Assembly (NCBI GenBank): GCA_900545405.1
Contig: UQYT01000056.1
Coordinates: 1 to 10,212 of the forward strand
DNA from: an uncultured Eubacteriales bacterium
Lineage (GTDB): Bacteria > Bacillota > Clostridia > Oscillospirales > Oscillospiraceae
Length of the DNA: 10,212 bases
Direction: 5' to 3'
Positions 1 to 5,812 of this stretch are shown here, piece by piece. Every line of letters starts with the position of its first letter. Within the stretch, counting starts at the first letter, position 1. Made by a program: the position numbers and the translations under genes. The notes below the pieces were generated by a model. The model was not told where the DNA came from and searched no databases. It was given only the letters and a program-made list of their open reading frames with translations.

Positions 1-1199
1 CAGGTAAGCTCGACGCTCGTCTCCAGCCAGCGGTGGGGCGCGCAGACGGCCCGGAGCACCTGCGCCGCCATGAGCCGGAGCAGCTCGCGCTCGCCCGCAG
101 GCAGGGCGTCAAGCTCGCAGTCCGCGGCGCTCATGGTGGGAACAAGAGCGTGGTGGTCGGAGACCTTGGCGCTGTCGCAGACCTGTTCGGCGTAGACGGC
201 GAACGGCGGCTCAAGGCCGCAGATGCCAGCCGCGCAGAGGACGAGGGGCTTCACGCCGTCTGCCATTCCATCCGTGAGGAAACGGCCGTCCGTGCGAGGG
301 TAGGTACACAGGCGCTTTTCATAGAGGCTCTGCGCGTAGTCCAGCGTCTGCTGGGCGGTGTAGCCGAGGACGCGGTTGGCCTCGCGCTGGAGCGTGGTCA
401 GGTCGAAGAGCGCGGGGGCGTTCTCGGATTTCTCCTTGGTGCTGACCGCTGACACGACGCACTTGCCGCCGGCAGAGACCACAGCTTCCTCAGCCTCAGC
501 CCTGTTGCTGAACAGCTTGCTCTCAGCGGAAAAGGAGCCGAGGTGCAGCTGGGCGGTGTAGAAGGACTCAGGAACAAAGCCCGCGATGTTTGCCTCGCGC
601 CGCGTGAGCAGGGCGAGCGTCGGCGATACCACGCGGCCTGTGTTCAGGGTGCGGTGGTAGGTGACGGAGAGCAGGCGCGTGGCGTTGATGCCGACGAGCC
701 AGTCGGCGCGCTCCCGGCAGCGGGCGGCGGCAAATAGCCTGTCATAGTCCGCACCGGGGCGCAGATCGCCGAGGGCGCGGCGTATCTCGCTTTCCTCCAT
801 GGAGTTGAGCCAGAGGCGCAGCGTGGGCTTGGTGCAGCCCGTGAGGTAGTTGAGGTTGCGGAAGATAAGCTCGCCCTCGCGTCCCGCGTCGCAGGCGTTT
901 ATGACCTGAGAGACGTCGTCCCTGAGCATGAGGCCGCGAAGGATGCCGAACTGTTTTCGCTTGTCCTGCGGCACCCTGTAGCGCCAGTCCTGGGGCAGTA
1001 TGGGCAGGTCGGCCACGCGCCAGCGGCTGAGCTGCGGGTCGTATGCCTCAGCGCTTACGAGCTGCGCCAGATGCCCAAGGCACCAGCCGACGAGATACCC
1101 GCCGCCCTCAAAGTACCCGTCCTTACGCGCCAGCGCCCCGACCACCGCGGCGATAGCCTGCGCGACGGAGGGCTTTTCGGTTATTATGAGTTTGTTCAA
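1..1199 (-). CDS. topB: DNA topoisomerase III (TopB), N-terminal part, cut by window edge
   Basis: Type IA topoisomerase, which cuts and passes single DNA strands through a 5'-phosphotyrosine intermediate. About 399 codons are visible and the frame stays open to base 1, so the C-terminal part is missing. I translated this by hand. The N-terminal Toprim motif TEKPSVAQAIA is followed by DAGREGELIF at about residues 104-113. Next come AR-x4-ADWLVGINATR near 160-175, a GRV-x-SPTLALL strand near 188-198, the catalytic Tyr300 in CTYPRTDGRFLT, and SDHHALVPT further on. The start is TTG at 1199-1197, preceded by AAAAGGAG with about 9 nt spacing; no better start fits the conserved N-terminus. It lies just downstream of an intrinsic terminator, so it needs read-through or a promoter I could not find. 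TopB is a regular member of Clostridia ICE transfer regions, where a role in processing transferred DNA is inferred. Confidence 0.95.
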   Translation of the reverse strand, partial: MNKLIITEKPSVAQAIAAVVGALARKDGYFEGGGYLVGWCLGHLAQLVSAEAYDPQLSRWRVADLPILPQDWRYRVPQDKRKQFGILRGLMLRDDVSQVINACDAGREGELIFRNLNYLTGCTKPTLRLWLNSMEESEIRRALGDLRPGADYDRLFAAARCRERADWLVGINATRLLSVTYHRTLNTGRVVSPTLALLTRREANIAGFVPESFYTAQLHLGSFSAESKLFSNRAEAEEAVVSAGGKCVVSAVSTKEKSENAPALFDLTTLQREANRVLGYTAQQTLDYAQSLYEKRLCTYPRTDGRFLTDGMADGVKPLVLCAAGICGLEPPFAVYAEQVCDSAKVSDHHALVPTMSAADCELDALPAGERELLRLMAAQVLRAVCAPHRWLETSVELT

Positions 1200-1221
1200 T
1201 ATGTATTTCTCCTTTTCGTGC

Positions 1222-1252
1222 AAAATAAAAGAGGCCAGCTCTCGCTGGCCTC
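1222..1252 (-). terminator. Intrinsic terminator after the nucleotidyltransferase gene
   Basis: A perfect 9-bp stem (1231-1239 pairs with 1244-1252, arms GAGGCCAGC and GCTGGCCTC) closes a four-base loop that reads GAGA on the minus strand, a GNRA tetraloop. TTTTATTTT follows at 1230-1222. It sits 29 bases after the nucleotidyltransferase stop codon and 22 bases before the topB start, so it ends the XRE/nucleotidyltransferase transcript and separates it from topB. Confidence 0.9.
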
Positions 1253-1281
1253 TCGGCGTTGTGTTTGGTTTATATCATATT

Positions 1282-2043
1282 TCAACATCTGGAATCTGGA
1301 TCGACTTTTGCTGTATCTGTGTCGGAGTGGTTAGGCATGTTTTCTTTGCGCGTTTTCAGGCGTTCCAAAATACTGTTTACATTCTGAGCATTTGCTGCTC
1401 CGGGATAGTTTTGCTGGAAGTCTCTCAGCAAACCGGCCCGCTGTTTTTCTTCCATTGCAACTTGCGCATACTCATTCTCATAGTCTTGGACGACCGACAG
1501 CCTGTCAAGCAGCGCCTTTGAGCTTTCCGGCATGGAAGCCCCTTTGCCGTACAGGTTCTCATAGGCTATGCGGATTTGCTCGGGTGAGACCGGGTTCCCG
1601 CTGCGTTTGCACTCGGCAAGGATACCAATTACGTCTGACAAATCGTATTTGTACTGCCTTCCGGCCCGCAGCTTCATGGCAATTAGATACTCGGCTTCTA
1701 TCGTCCTCACCGTGACAACGTTTGCAAATGTCCTGTAATAGCATGAAAACTCTATTAGCTTTGGCGAGTACGAGTCGGTTTTTATGAAGTCTGAATTGAG
1801 CCATCCAATGGGGAGGTCATACCTGTCCCCAACGACGGTGATCGCATCCTTCATTGCAGATGCGGCAGTTATTATGGCGTCAATATCCTGCGTGGATTCC
1901 CGAAAACCGTAATTTGCAAGTATAGCCGCACCGCCGACAAGCACGATCTCAGCGGGCATGTTTTTTCCGACCATGCGCCGGTATTCCTTTGCCAGTTCCT
2001 TCAGATAGTTGTCCATGCCGGACTTGTTGAAATCAGACGACAT
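1282..2043 (-). CDS. Nucleotidyltransferase-fold protein (DUF6036/AbiEii-like), putative toxin or effector
   Basis: 253 residues. The N-terminal half has the minimal nucleotidyltransferase signature: LVGGAAIL (Gly37-Gly38) followed by STQDIDAII with the metal-binding pair Asp53 and Asp55. A later segment, IAMKLRAGRQYKYDLSDV (about 121-138), resembles the K-x-AGR...D-x-x-D block of AbiEii/DUF6036 proteins. The C-terminal third is predicted helical and rich in Gln, Glu and Lys. Such enzymes move NMPs to RNA, protein or small substrates; in AbiE-type systems they are toxins. The ATG at 2043-2041 overlaps the end of the XRE regulator gene by 11 bases, so the two are probably translationally coupled. 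The usual GGAGG is about 12 nt upstream, rather far. Codon and base use is more AT-rich than the transfer genes, suggesting separate acquisition. Fold assignment is fairly firm; substrate and toxicity are inference. Confidence 0.75.
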   Translation of the reverse strand: MSSDFNKSGMDNYLKELAKEYRRMVGKNMPAEIVLVGGAAILANYGFRESTQDIDAIITAASAMKDAITVVGDRYDLPIGWLNSDFIKTDSYSPKLIEFSCYYRTFANVVTVRTIEAEYLIAMKLRAGRQYKYDLSDVIGILAECKRSGNPVSPEQIRIAYENLYGKGASMPESSKALLDRLSVVQDYENEYAQVAMEEKQRAGLLRDFQQNYPGAANAQNVNSILERLKTRKENMPNHSDTDTAKVDPDSRC

Positions 2044-2599
2044 TCCTCACATCAGCCTCCGCAATATTGAATCGCATGAACTCCGGGATGGCTTCTTTCC
2101 TGGCCTTCACTTTCGGCTCCTCGCTTTTTGTCATCCTGCAAAGCATCAGGACGCTCGATGAGTATACGACCCTGTCCAGCTTGGTGGAGCGAATGTCGCT
2201 GTATTCACTGCAAAGAGGCACGTGGTTGACTCGACTCACATAGTCCAGCATGGCGAGAAGATATAAGCTCTCCTCATACCATCCCTTGCTGAACAGCTTG
2301 CGTATCTCGCCGCTTTCAAGCGTGTTGATTATAAACTGTATATCTCCCTGCTCCTTGAGCGTGTGGCATACGTTGCCCTTGAAAATGCCGAAGGCCGGGC
2401 GCTCGAAGCTCGGCGCAATAAGCTCGTCAGCAGTTGTCCCAAGCGCCTTTGCAAGTCTGTATACTGTCCCGGCACTGGCATTCTCGATGCGGGACTTGCC
2501 GGTACATATGTCGTTGATGGTGGAGTAAGGGACTCCGCTGTCCTTGGCGAGCCTGTACATGGTCGTGTTATGACGAGCGATCTGTTCCTTCAGCGTCAT
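2033..2599 (-). CDS. XRE-family helix-turn-helix regulator, partner of the nucleotidyltransferase
   Basis: 188 residues from the ATG at 2599-2597, which has AAGGAGG 8 nt upstream; a longer reading from 2719 is rejected because it would cross the promoter. Residues 1-60 form a Cro/CI-type helix-turn-helix (RLAKDSGVPYSTINDICTGK, then a segment ending RLAKALGTTADELI). Residues 62-188 are a C-terminal domain I do not recognise, with no clear catalytic motif. The gene is the first of a two-gene unit whose second gene overlaps it. Its promoter carries a 10-bp palindrome over the -10 and spacer, the expected place for autorepression. By analogy with AbiEi-AbiEii and other HTH-nucleotidyltransferase pairs, it may be the regulator and antitoxin of the unit; the regulator role is well supported, the antitoxin role is inference. 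Confidence 0.85.
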   Translation of the reverse strand: MTLKEQIARHNTTMYRLAKDSGVPYSTINDICTGKSRIENASAGTVYRLAKALGTTADELIAPSFERPAFGIFKGNVCHTLKEQGDIQFIINTLESGEIRKLFSKGWYEESLYLLAMLDYVSRVNHVPLCSEYSDIRSTKLDRVVYSSSVLMLCRMTKSEEPKVKARKEAIPEFMRFNIAEADVRNVV

Positions 2600-2620
2600 G
2601 TTCCTCGCCTCCTTGCAATT

Positions 2621-2644
2621 ATTATACCGGCGTACCGGTATAAT
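2621..2644. promoter_or_regulatory. Palindromic operator overlapping the XRE promoter
   Basis: A perfect 10-bp inverted repeat, ATTATACCGG (2621-2630) and CCGGTATAAT (2635-2644), has a 4-bp centre CGTA. It covers the -10 box and the whole spacer and touches the -35 box. An XRE dimer bound here would block RNA polymerase, so autorepression by the adjacent regulator is the simplest reading. Binding itself is inferred. Confidence 0.75.
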
Positions 2645-2649
2645 GTCAA
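2621..2649 (-). promoter_or_regulatory. Consensus sigma-A promoter for the XRE/nucleotidyltransferase unit
   Basis: On the minus strand TTGACA (2649-2644) and TATAAT (2626-2621) are separated by exactly 17 bases, a perfect match to the housekeeping consensus. The predicted start, near 2614, lies at the edge of the AAGGAGG at 2614-2608, so the leader would be very short. The -35 box contains the TGA stop (2648-2646) of the preceding Cys-rich gene, so the module starts exactly where the transfer gene ends. Confidence 0.9.
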
Positions 2650-2831
2650 CAGGAGGTTTTGTCGTATTTCTCCGCATCCCTGTAACACGGCCTGACACAG
2701 CCCAGCCCATATCTTGCACAGCCGTAGCAGAAGTGGCCTTCGGGAGGTTTGGGCGGCGGGTCAGGTTTCGGTGCGGGCGGTATCTTTGTCATCAGGGCCT
2801 CGAAGGGGCTGCTCGTGAAGCGGTATTTCAC
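2646..2831 (-). CDS. Small Cys-rich ICE protein, function unknown
   Basis: 61 residues. The start is GTG at 2831-2829, overlapping the TGA of the DUF4366 gene in a GTGA arrangement typical of coupled translation. After an N-terminal segment beginning MKYRFTSSPFEALM comes a Pro/Lys-rich linker (PPAPKPDPPPKPPEG), then a Cys cluster FCYGCARYGLGCVRPCYRD with spacing C-x2-C-x5-C-x3-C, which could hold a zinc ion or form disulfides. A terminal Cys follows. No signal peptide or membrane segment is visible. I recall similar short proteins downstream of DUF4366 in related elements but know no function. It is the last gene of the continuous prgI-to-here transfer block before the XRE module. Confidence 0.7.
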   Translation of the reverse strand: MKYRFTSSPFEALMTKIPPAPKPDPPPKPPEGHFCYGCARYGLGCVRPCYRDAEKYDKTSC

Positions 2832-3547
2832 TTGGCCTCGTCCTCCTCGTCGTCCTCGGGGAACTCGTAGTCGTCGAGGTCGGTGTCGCCGCTGGTGGCG
2901 GGCTTCTTCTGGCGGAGCTTCAGGAAGGCTGCGGCAGCGCCCGCGATGAGCAGCAGGATGAGTACGATGGGAAGAATGGCTGCCGCGTTGAAGCCGCCTT
3001 CATCTTCAGGCTCGGTTGTCGCAGCCGGGGTCGGAGTGGGCGTCGGCTCGGGTTCTTCGCCCTTGCAGCCCTTGAGGTCTGTGCGGCATACGGGGCAGTC
3101 GGTGTTCACCTCGCCCGCCTCGCACTTGACCTCGCAGTCGCACTCGGCCTCGTAGCCCTCATCCTCCAGCAGCGCGAGCAGGTCGGACTCGTCCACGAGG
3201 TTGAGGAAGTAGACGTCACCGGTGCTGTGGTCGATGACGAGGTAGAACACGTTGCCGCTTTTGGTCTCGACCGTCACGAACTGCATCTTGCCGCCCTCGC
3301 CTATCTCCTCGCTGGAATAGTAACTGCCGTCGAGGATGTCGTCCATGAGCGCGAGGTTGCCGTCCGGCGTCAGCCCGCCGAGCGAGGGCAGCTCAGGCTC
3401 TGCTACCGGTTCCGTCGTGACGCTGATGCTCGTCATGGGGCCGCCCGGTTCGTTCGCGCCGTCCTCGTTCGAGGCGTAGTACGCGCCCACGGGCAGGGCA
3501 AGGCAGAGTGCGAGGGCGCACAGCAGCGGCGCGAGCTTAATCTTCAT
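2828..3547 (-). CDS. DUF4366 family membrane protein of conjugative elements (CD1107-like)
   Basis: 239 residues from the ATG at 3547-3545, chosen because GGGAGG lies 8 nt upstream; an in-frame GTG three codons earlier has no such site. A signal peptide or N-terminal anchor covers about residues 1-22 (LLCALALCLALPVGA). The extracellular part includes the DUF4366 core (about 60-130, with GNVFYLVID and GDVYFLNLV), then six Cys at 136, 138, 142, 151, 154 and 161. A PTPTPTP spacer near 168-174 leads to a C-terminal membrane helix (about 188-208) and an acidic cytoplasmic tail ending EDDEEDEAK. The topology suggests a surface-exposed part of the mating apparatus held in the membrane. It overlaps DUF4315 upstream by 11 bases. 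The family is found in Clostridia ICE transfer operons; its biochemical role is not established to my knowledge. Confidence 0.88.
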   Translation of the reverse strand: MKIKLAPLLCALALCLALPVGAYYASNEDGANEPGGPMTSISVTTEPVAEPELPSLGGLTPDGNLALMDDILDGSYYSSEEIGEGGKMQFVTVETKSGNVFYLVIDHSTGDVYFLNLVDESDLLALLEDEGYEAECDCEVKCEAGEVNTDCPVCRTDLKGCKGEEPEPTPTPTPAATTEPEDEGGFNAAAILPIVLILLLIAGAAAAFLKLRQKKPATSGDTDLDDYEFPEDDEEDEAK

Positions 3548-3740
3548 CCGGCACACCTCCCTTGATGAGTGCGGCGAGCTGCTCTATGCTCATGTTCTGA
3601 GCGCGAACCATGCCCACTATCTCAAGATTCTCAAGCTCGGTTATCTTCTCAACAGTCGCGTTGTAACGCGCCGTGAGATTTTCAATGCGCGTCTTGAGCC
3701 TTGCGGCCTCGGTGCGCAGCTTCGGTATTCTTGCGTCCAA
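3537..3740 (-). CDS. DUF4315 family small coiled-coil protein
   Basis: 67 residues. The start is TTG at 3740-3738, with AAAGGAG about 7 nt upstream that overlaps the TGA of the NlpC/P60 gene. A longer in-frame reading to 3842 would run far into that gene and adds residues unlike the family. The protein is a heptad-rich helix (LRTEAARLKTRIENLTARYNATVEKITELEN as pieces across residues 8-38) followed by the family-like end LEIVGMVRAQNMSIEQLAALI. Length and layout match DUF4315, which in related elements lies between the NlpC/P60 protein and DUF4366, as here. It has no membrane segment and may act as a cytoplasmic or structural partner; this role is inferred. Confidence 0.85.
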   Translation of the reverse strand: MDARIPKLRTEAARLKTRIENLTARYNATVEKITELENLEIVGMVRAQNMSIEQLAALIKGGVPDED

Positions 3741-3753
3741 GTTATCTCTCCTT

Positions 3754-5109
3754 TCAGGGGGCAGGAAGCCTGCCGAATCCAACAAAGTTATCTGAGTAAT
3801 ACGATTCCATAAACTTGATGTAGCTGATGGGCGAGCCCGCATGGATCATCCAGCCGTCGCCGACGTAGATGCCGACGTGAGTTATCCAGGGGCCTTCAAA
3901 GGTGTGCTCGAAGAACACGAGGTCGCCGGGCCTAGCCTCGGCCTCGCTCACGGGCGTGCAGAGGTAGTACAGACCTCCGGCGTCGAGCCTGCCTATGTCG
4001 TAGCCAAGGCCGCAGTTGTTGACGACCCAGCTCACGAAGCCGGAGCAGTCGAAGGACGTGTTCGGGTTATACCCGCCCCAGACATAGGGGTAGCCCAGGT
4101 ATTTTTCGGCCTCCTCCATCATCGCGGCGAAGCGCTCGTCCTCGAAGTATTCCTCTGGTATCTCAAGTTCGAGGATGGCGTTCTCGTATTTGGCGATGTA
4201 CTCCGAGTCCGGGAACAGGTCGGGCCGGTTGCCCAGCGTACCCATATACATGGCGTAGAGCGAGAGCTTCTCCTCGGGGAAGATATATACAGGCAGGTGC
4301 GAGAGGTCGAAGTTCTCCAGCGTGACGGTGCAGACCGTGTATTCATCCTCGCCCTCGCCGTAGGTCTGAATGGTCTCAGTCAGGATGTACTGGCGGTCAA
4401 AGAGGGTGCCGAGCACGGCTTCTGCCTCGTCCATCGTCCACTCCCCGCCGAACCACGCGGTGAGGATGGATATGAGCACATAGGGGTCGTGCTCAATGTC
4501 GTCGATGTCCATGTGGTACTCGTCGTAGTCGTGCTCGGCCTCGTAGCTGTCGAGGTAGGCTTGCAGCTCAGCCTCCATCGCCGTGTACGCCGCTTCAGCC
4601 GCGAGCATATCCTCGTCTGAGCTGGGGAAAGTGGTCATCCCGACGCCGTTCAGCCCGCCTTGCAGGAACACGGAGCAGGACGTGAGCGCGTTCATGATGA
4701 AGGCGACAGCGAGGAAAAGGGCAACGGCTATGCCGATGCCCTTTCTGTGGCGGTAGATGAACTGCGCCGTCTTCTTTTCCTTTTCCACCGCCTTCTTTGC
4801 GCTCTTGGCCGTGGCGGTGGTCGTGGGTTTGCCCTGCCGCGCCTTGGTGTAAGCCTCCTTGATGCCGCGCTTTTGCTGCTGCTTTGCGCCATGCGGCTCG
4901 GGTTTCACCTCATGCCTTGGTCTTGCTGAGAGCTTTGCCGCGTAGCGTGCGCCGCCCTCCGCCGCCTGCGTCGTGCGGTTAGCGGCCTCGACGCCGACGT
5001 TGTCGTCCTCGTACTGCGCCGCCTCGCGGTGCGCGGCGGCGCTCGGCAGCTCGGTCAGCTTCTCCGATGGGCGCGGCTTTTTCAGCTCAGACCGCAGCTT
5101 TCTCGTCAC
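3754..5109 (-). CDS. Membrane-anchored NlpC/P60 peptidoglycan hydrolase of the transfer system (CD1108-like)
   Basis: 451 residues from a GTG at 5109-5107 that overlaps the end of the antirepressor-like gene by 23 bases. A long basic, low-complexity cytoplasmic segment (1-120) is followed by one membrane helix (about 124-144, GIGIAVALFLAVAFIMNAL) and an acidic outside region. The NlpC/P60 domain (about 330-451) keeps the catalytic Cys355 in SFDCSGFVSWV, His411 in ITHVGIYVGDGWMIHAG, and a third polar residue, probably His423. These enzymes cut peptide bonds in peptidoglycan stems; in Gram-positive conjugation they open the wall for the channel, like VirB1 plus CwlT-type proteins. I see no separate lysozyme domain in residues 145-330. 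The family assignment is firm; the exact bond cut is not visible. Confidence 0.92.
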   Translation of the reverse strand: MTRKLRSELKKPRPSEKLTELPSAAAHREAAQYEDDNVGVEAANRTTQAAEGGARYAAKLSARPRHEVKPEPHGAKQQQKRGIKEAYTKARQGKPTTTATAKSAKKAVEKEKKTAQFIYRHRKGIGIAVALFLAVAFIMNALTSCSVFLQGGLNGVGMTTFPSSDEDMLAAEAAYTAMEAELQAYLDSYEAEHDYDEYHMDIDDIEHDPYVLISILTAWFGGEWTMDEAEAVLGTLFDRQYILTETIQTYGEGEDEYTVCTVTLENFDLSHLPVYIFPEEKLSLYAMYMGTLGNRPDLFPDSEYIAKYENAILELEIPEEYFEDERFAAMMEEAEKYLGYPYVWGGYNPNTSFDCSGFVSWVVNNCGLGYDIGRLDAGGLYYLCTPVSEAEARPGDLVFFEHTFEGPWITHVGIYVGDGWMIHAGSPISYIKFMESYYSDNFVGFGRLPAP

Positions 5110-5812
5110 TGGTCAGCATCCCGATGAACTCATGCAGCACCTGTTTGCCCAGCGGTGTCACCAGCGTGCGGCGCTCCTTGACCGTGAACATCCCGCGGAA
5201 GCGCCTGTCCGCATACGGCACGAGCCGCCCGTCGCAGCGGTAGAGCATCCTGCACCCGACGAGCAGCCGCACGAGCCAGTGTTCGGACACGCCGAGCTGC
5301 TTTGCGGCGATGCGGATAGGCACGGCGTCCCCGGGGGAAACAAAGGCGTCGAAGTAGTATGCTTTCGGCACAAGCTCGTTGACACGCTCCGACTGCTCAT
5401 AGAGCGCGTCAACTACGGCGTGGGCGAAGTCCGGGTCACGCGCGAACTGCTGGAGCAGCGGGTCGGTTATGTAGAAGCCGTTTTTGCGGATAGTGGGCAG
5501 GACTTCGGCGGTTATCCAGCGCTTGAAGCTCTTTCCCGACGCCAGGCGGCAGGAAAGCATGAGAGAGTATAGGCCGGATTCATTTATAATGGTCAGTCCT
5601 CGCACCGGAATCTCAAAGGTCGCGCCAGACGACCTTTGAATTATCCGCTTATCTTCATGGTCGACGTGCTTTGCGAGCGCGTCTTTCGTATTCGCGTAGC
5701 CAAGCGCCGTCGCCACGTCGCGGCCAACAAACCACGGGTCATTGTCTATGACAACTACCCGGACGCTGCCGAACTCCTCGTTCTTGAAAATCTCGATGTT
5801 GGTGCTTGTCAT
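5087..5812 (-). CDS. BRO/KilAC-type phage antirepressor-like protein
   Basis: 241 residues. The ATG at 5812-5810 overlaps the virB4 TGA as ATGA, and AAAGGAGG lies a few bases upstream inside virB4. Residues about 5-110 are a BRO-N domain: FGSVRVVVIDNDPWFVGRDV, ALGYANTKDAL, then ESGLYSLMLSCRLASGKSFK and VLPTIRKNGFYI. Residues about 145-230 resemble the KilAC/ANT DNA-binding domain (VPKAYYFDAFVSP, IAAKQLGVSEHWLVRLL, MFTVKERRTLVTPLGKQVL). Phage antirepressors lift CI-type repression by binding the repressor or DNA. Here the gene is locked between virB4 and the NlpC/P60 gene by overlaps on both sides, so it is made with the transfer machinery. It may regulate the element or the XRE module; the target is unknown. 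Confidence 0.85.
   Translation of the reverse strand: MTSTNIEIFKNEEFGSVRVVVIDNDPWFVGRDVATALGYANTKDALAKHVDHEDKRIIQRSSGATFEIPVRGLTIINESGLYSLMLSCRLASGKSFKRWITAEVLPTIRKNGFYITDPLLQQFARDPDFAHAVVDALYEQSERVNELVPKAYYFDAFVSPGDAVPIRIAAKQLGVSEHWLVRLLVGCRMLYRCDGRLVPYADRRFRGMFTVKERRTLVTPLGKQVLHEFIGMLTSDEKAAV

Noticed and set aside
2621..2644. Possible divergent plus-strand promoter using TATAAT at 2639-2644
   Set aside because: The matching -35 (TTGCAA at 2613-2618) is 20 bases away and no plus-strand gene follows; the -10 match is a by-product of the palindrome.
2033..2719. Longer form of the XRE regulator starting at 2719
   Set aside because: It would span the consensus promoter and operator and the previous gene's end; the ATG at 2599 has an ideal Shine-Dalgarno and starts the helix-turn-helix domain.
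3537..3842. Longer form of DUF4315 starting at 3842
   Set aside because: The extra 34 residues lie inside the NlpC/P60 gene, do not look like the family, and the TTG at 3740 has a well-placed Shine-Dalgarno.
3841..4620. Plus-strand open frame of 259 codons opposite the NlpC/P60 gene
   Set aside because: Low-complexity Val/Glu/Leu-rich product typical of antisense shadow; the minus strand has the NlpC/P60 catalytic residues.
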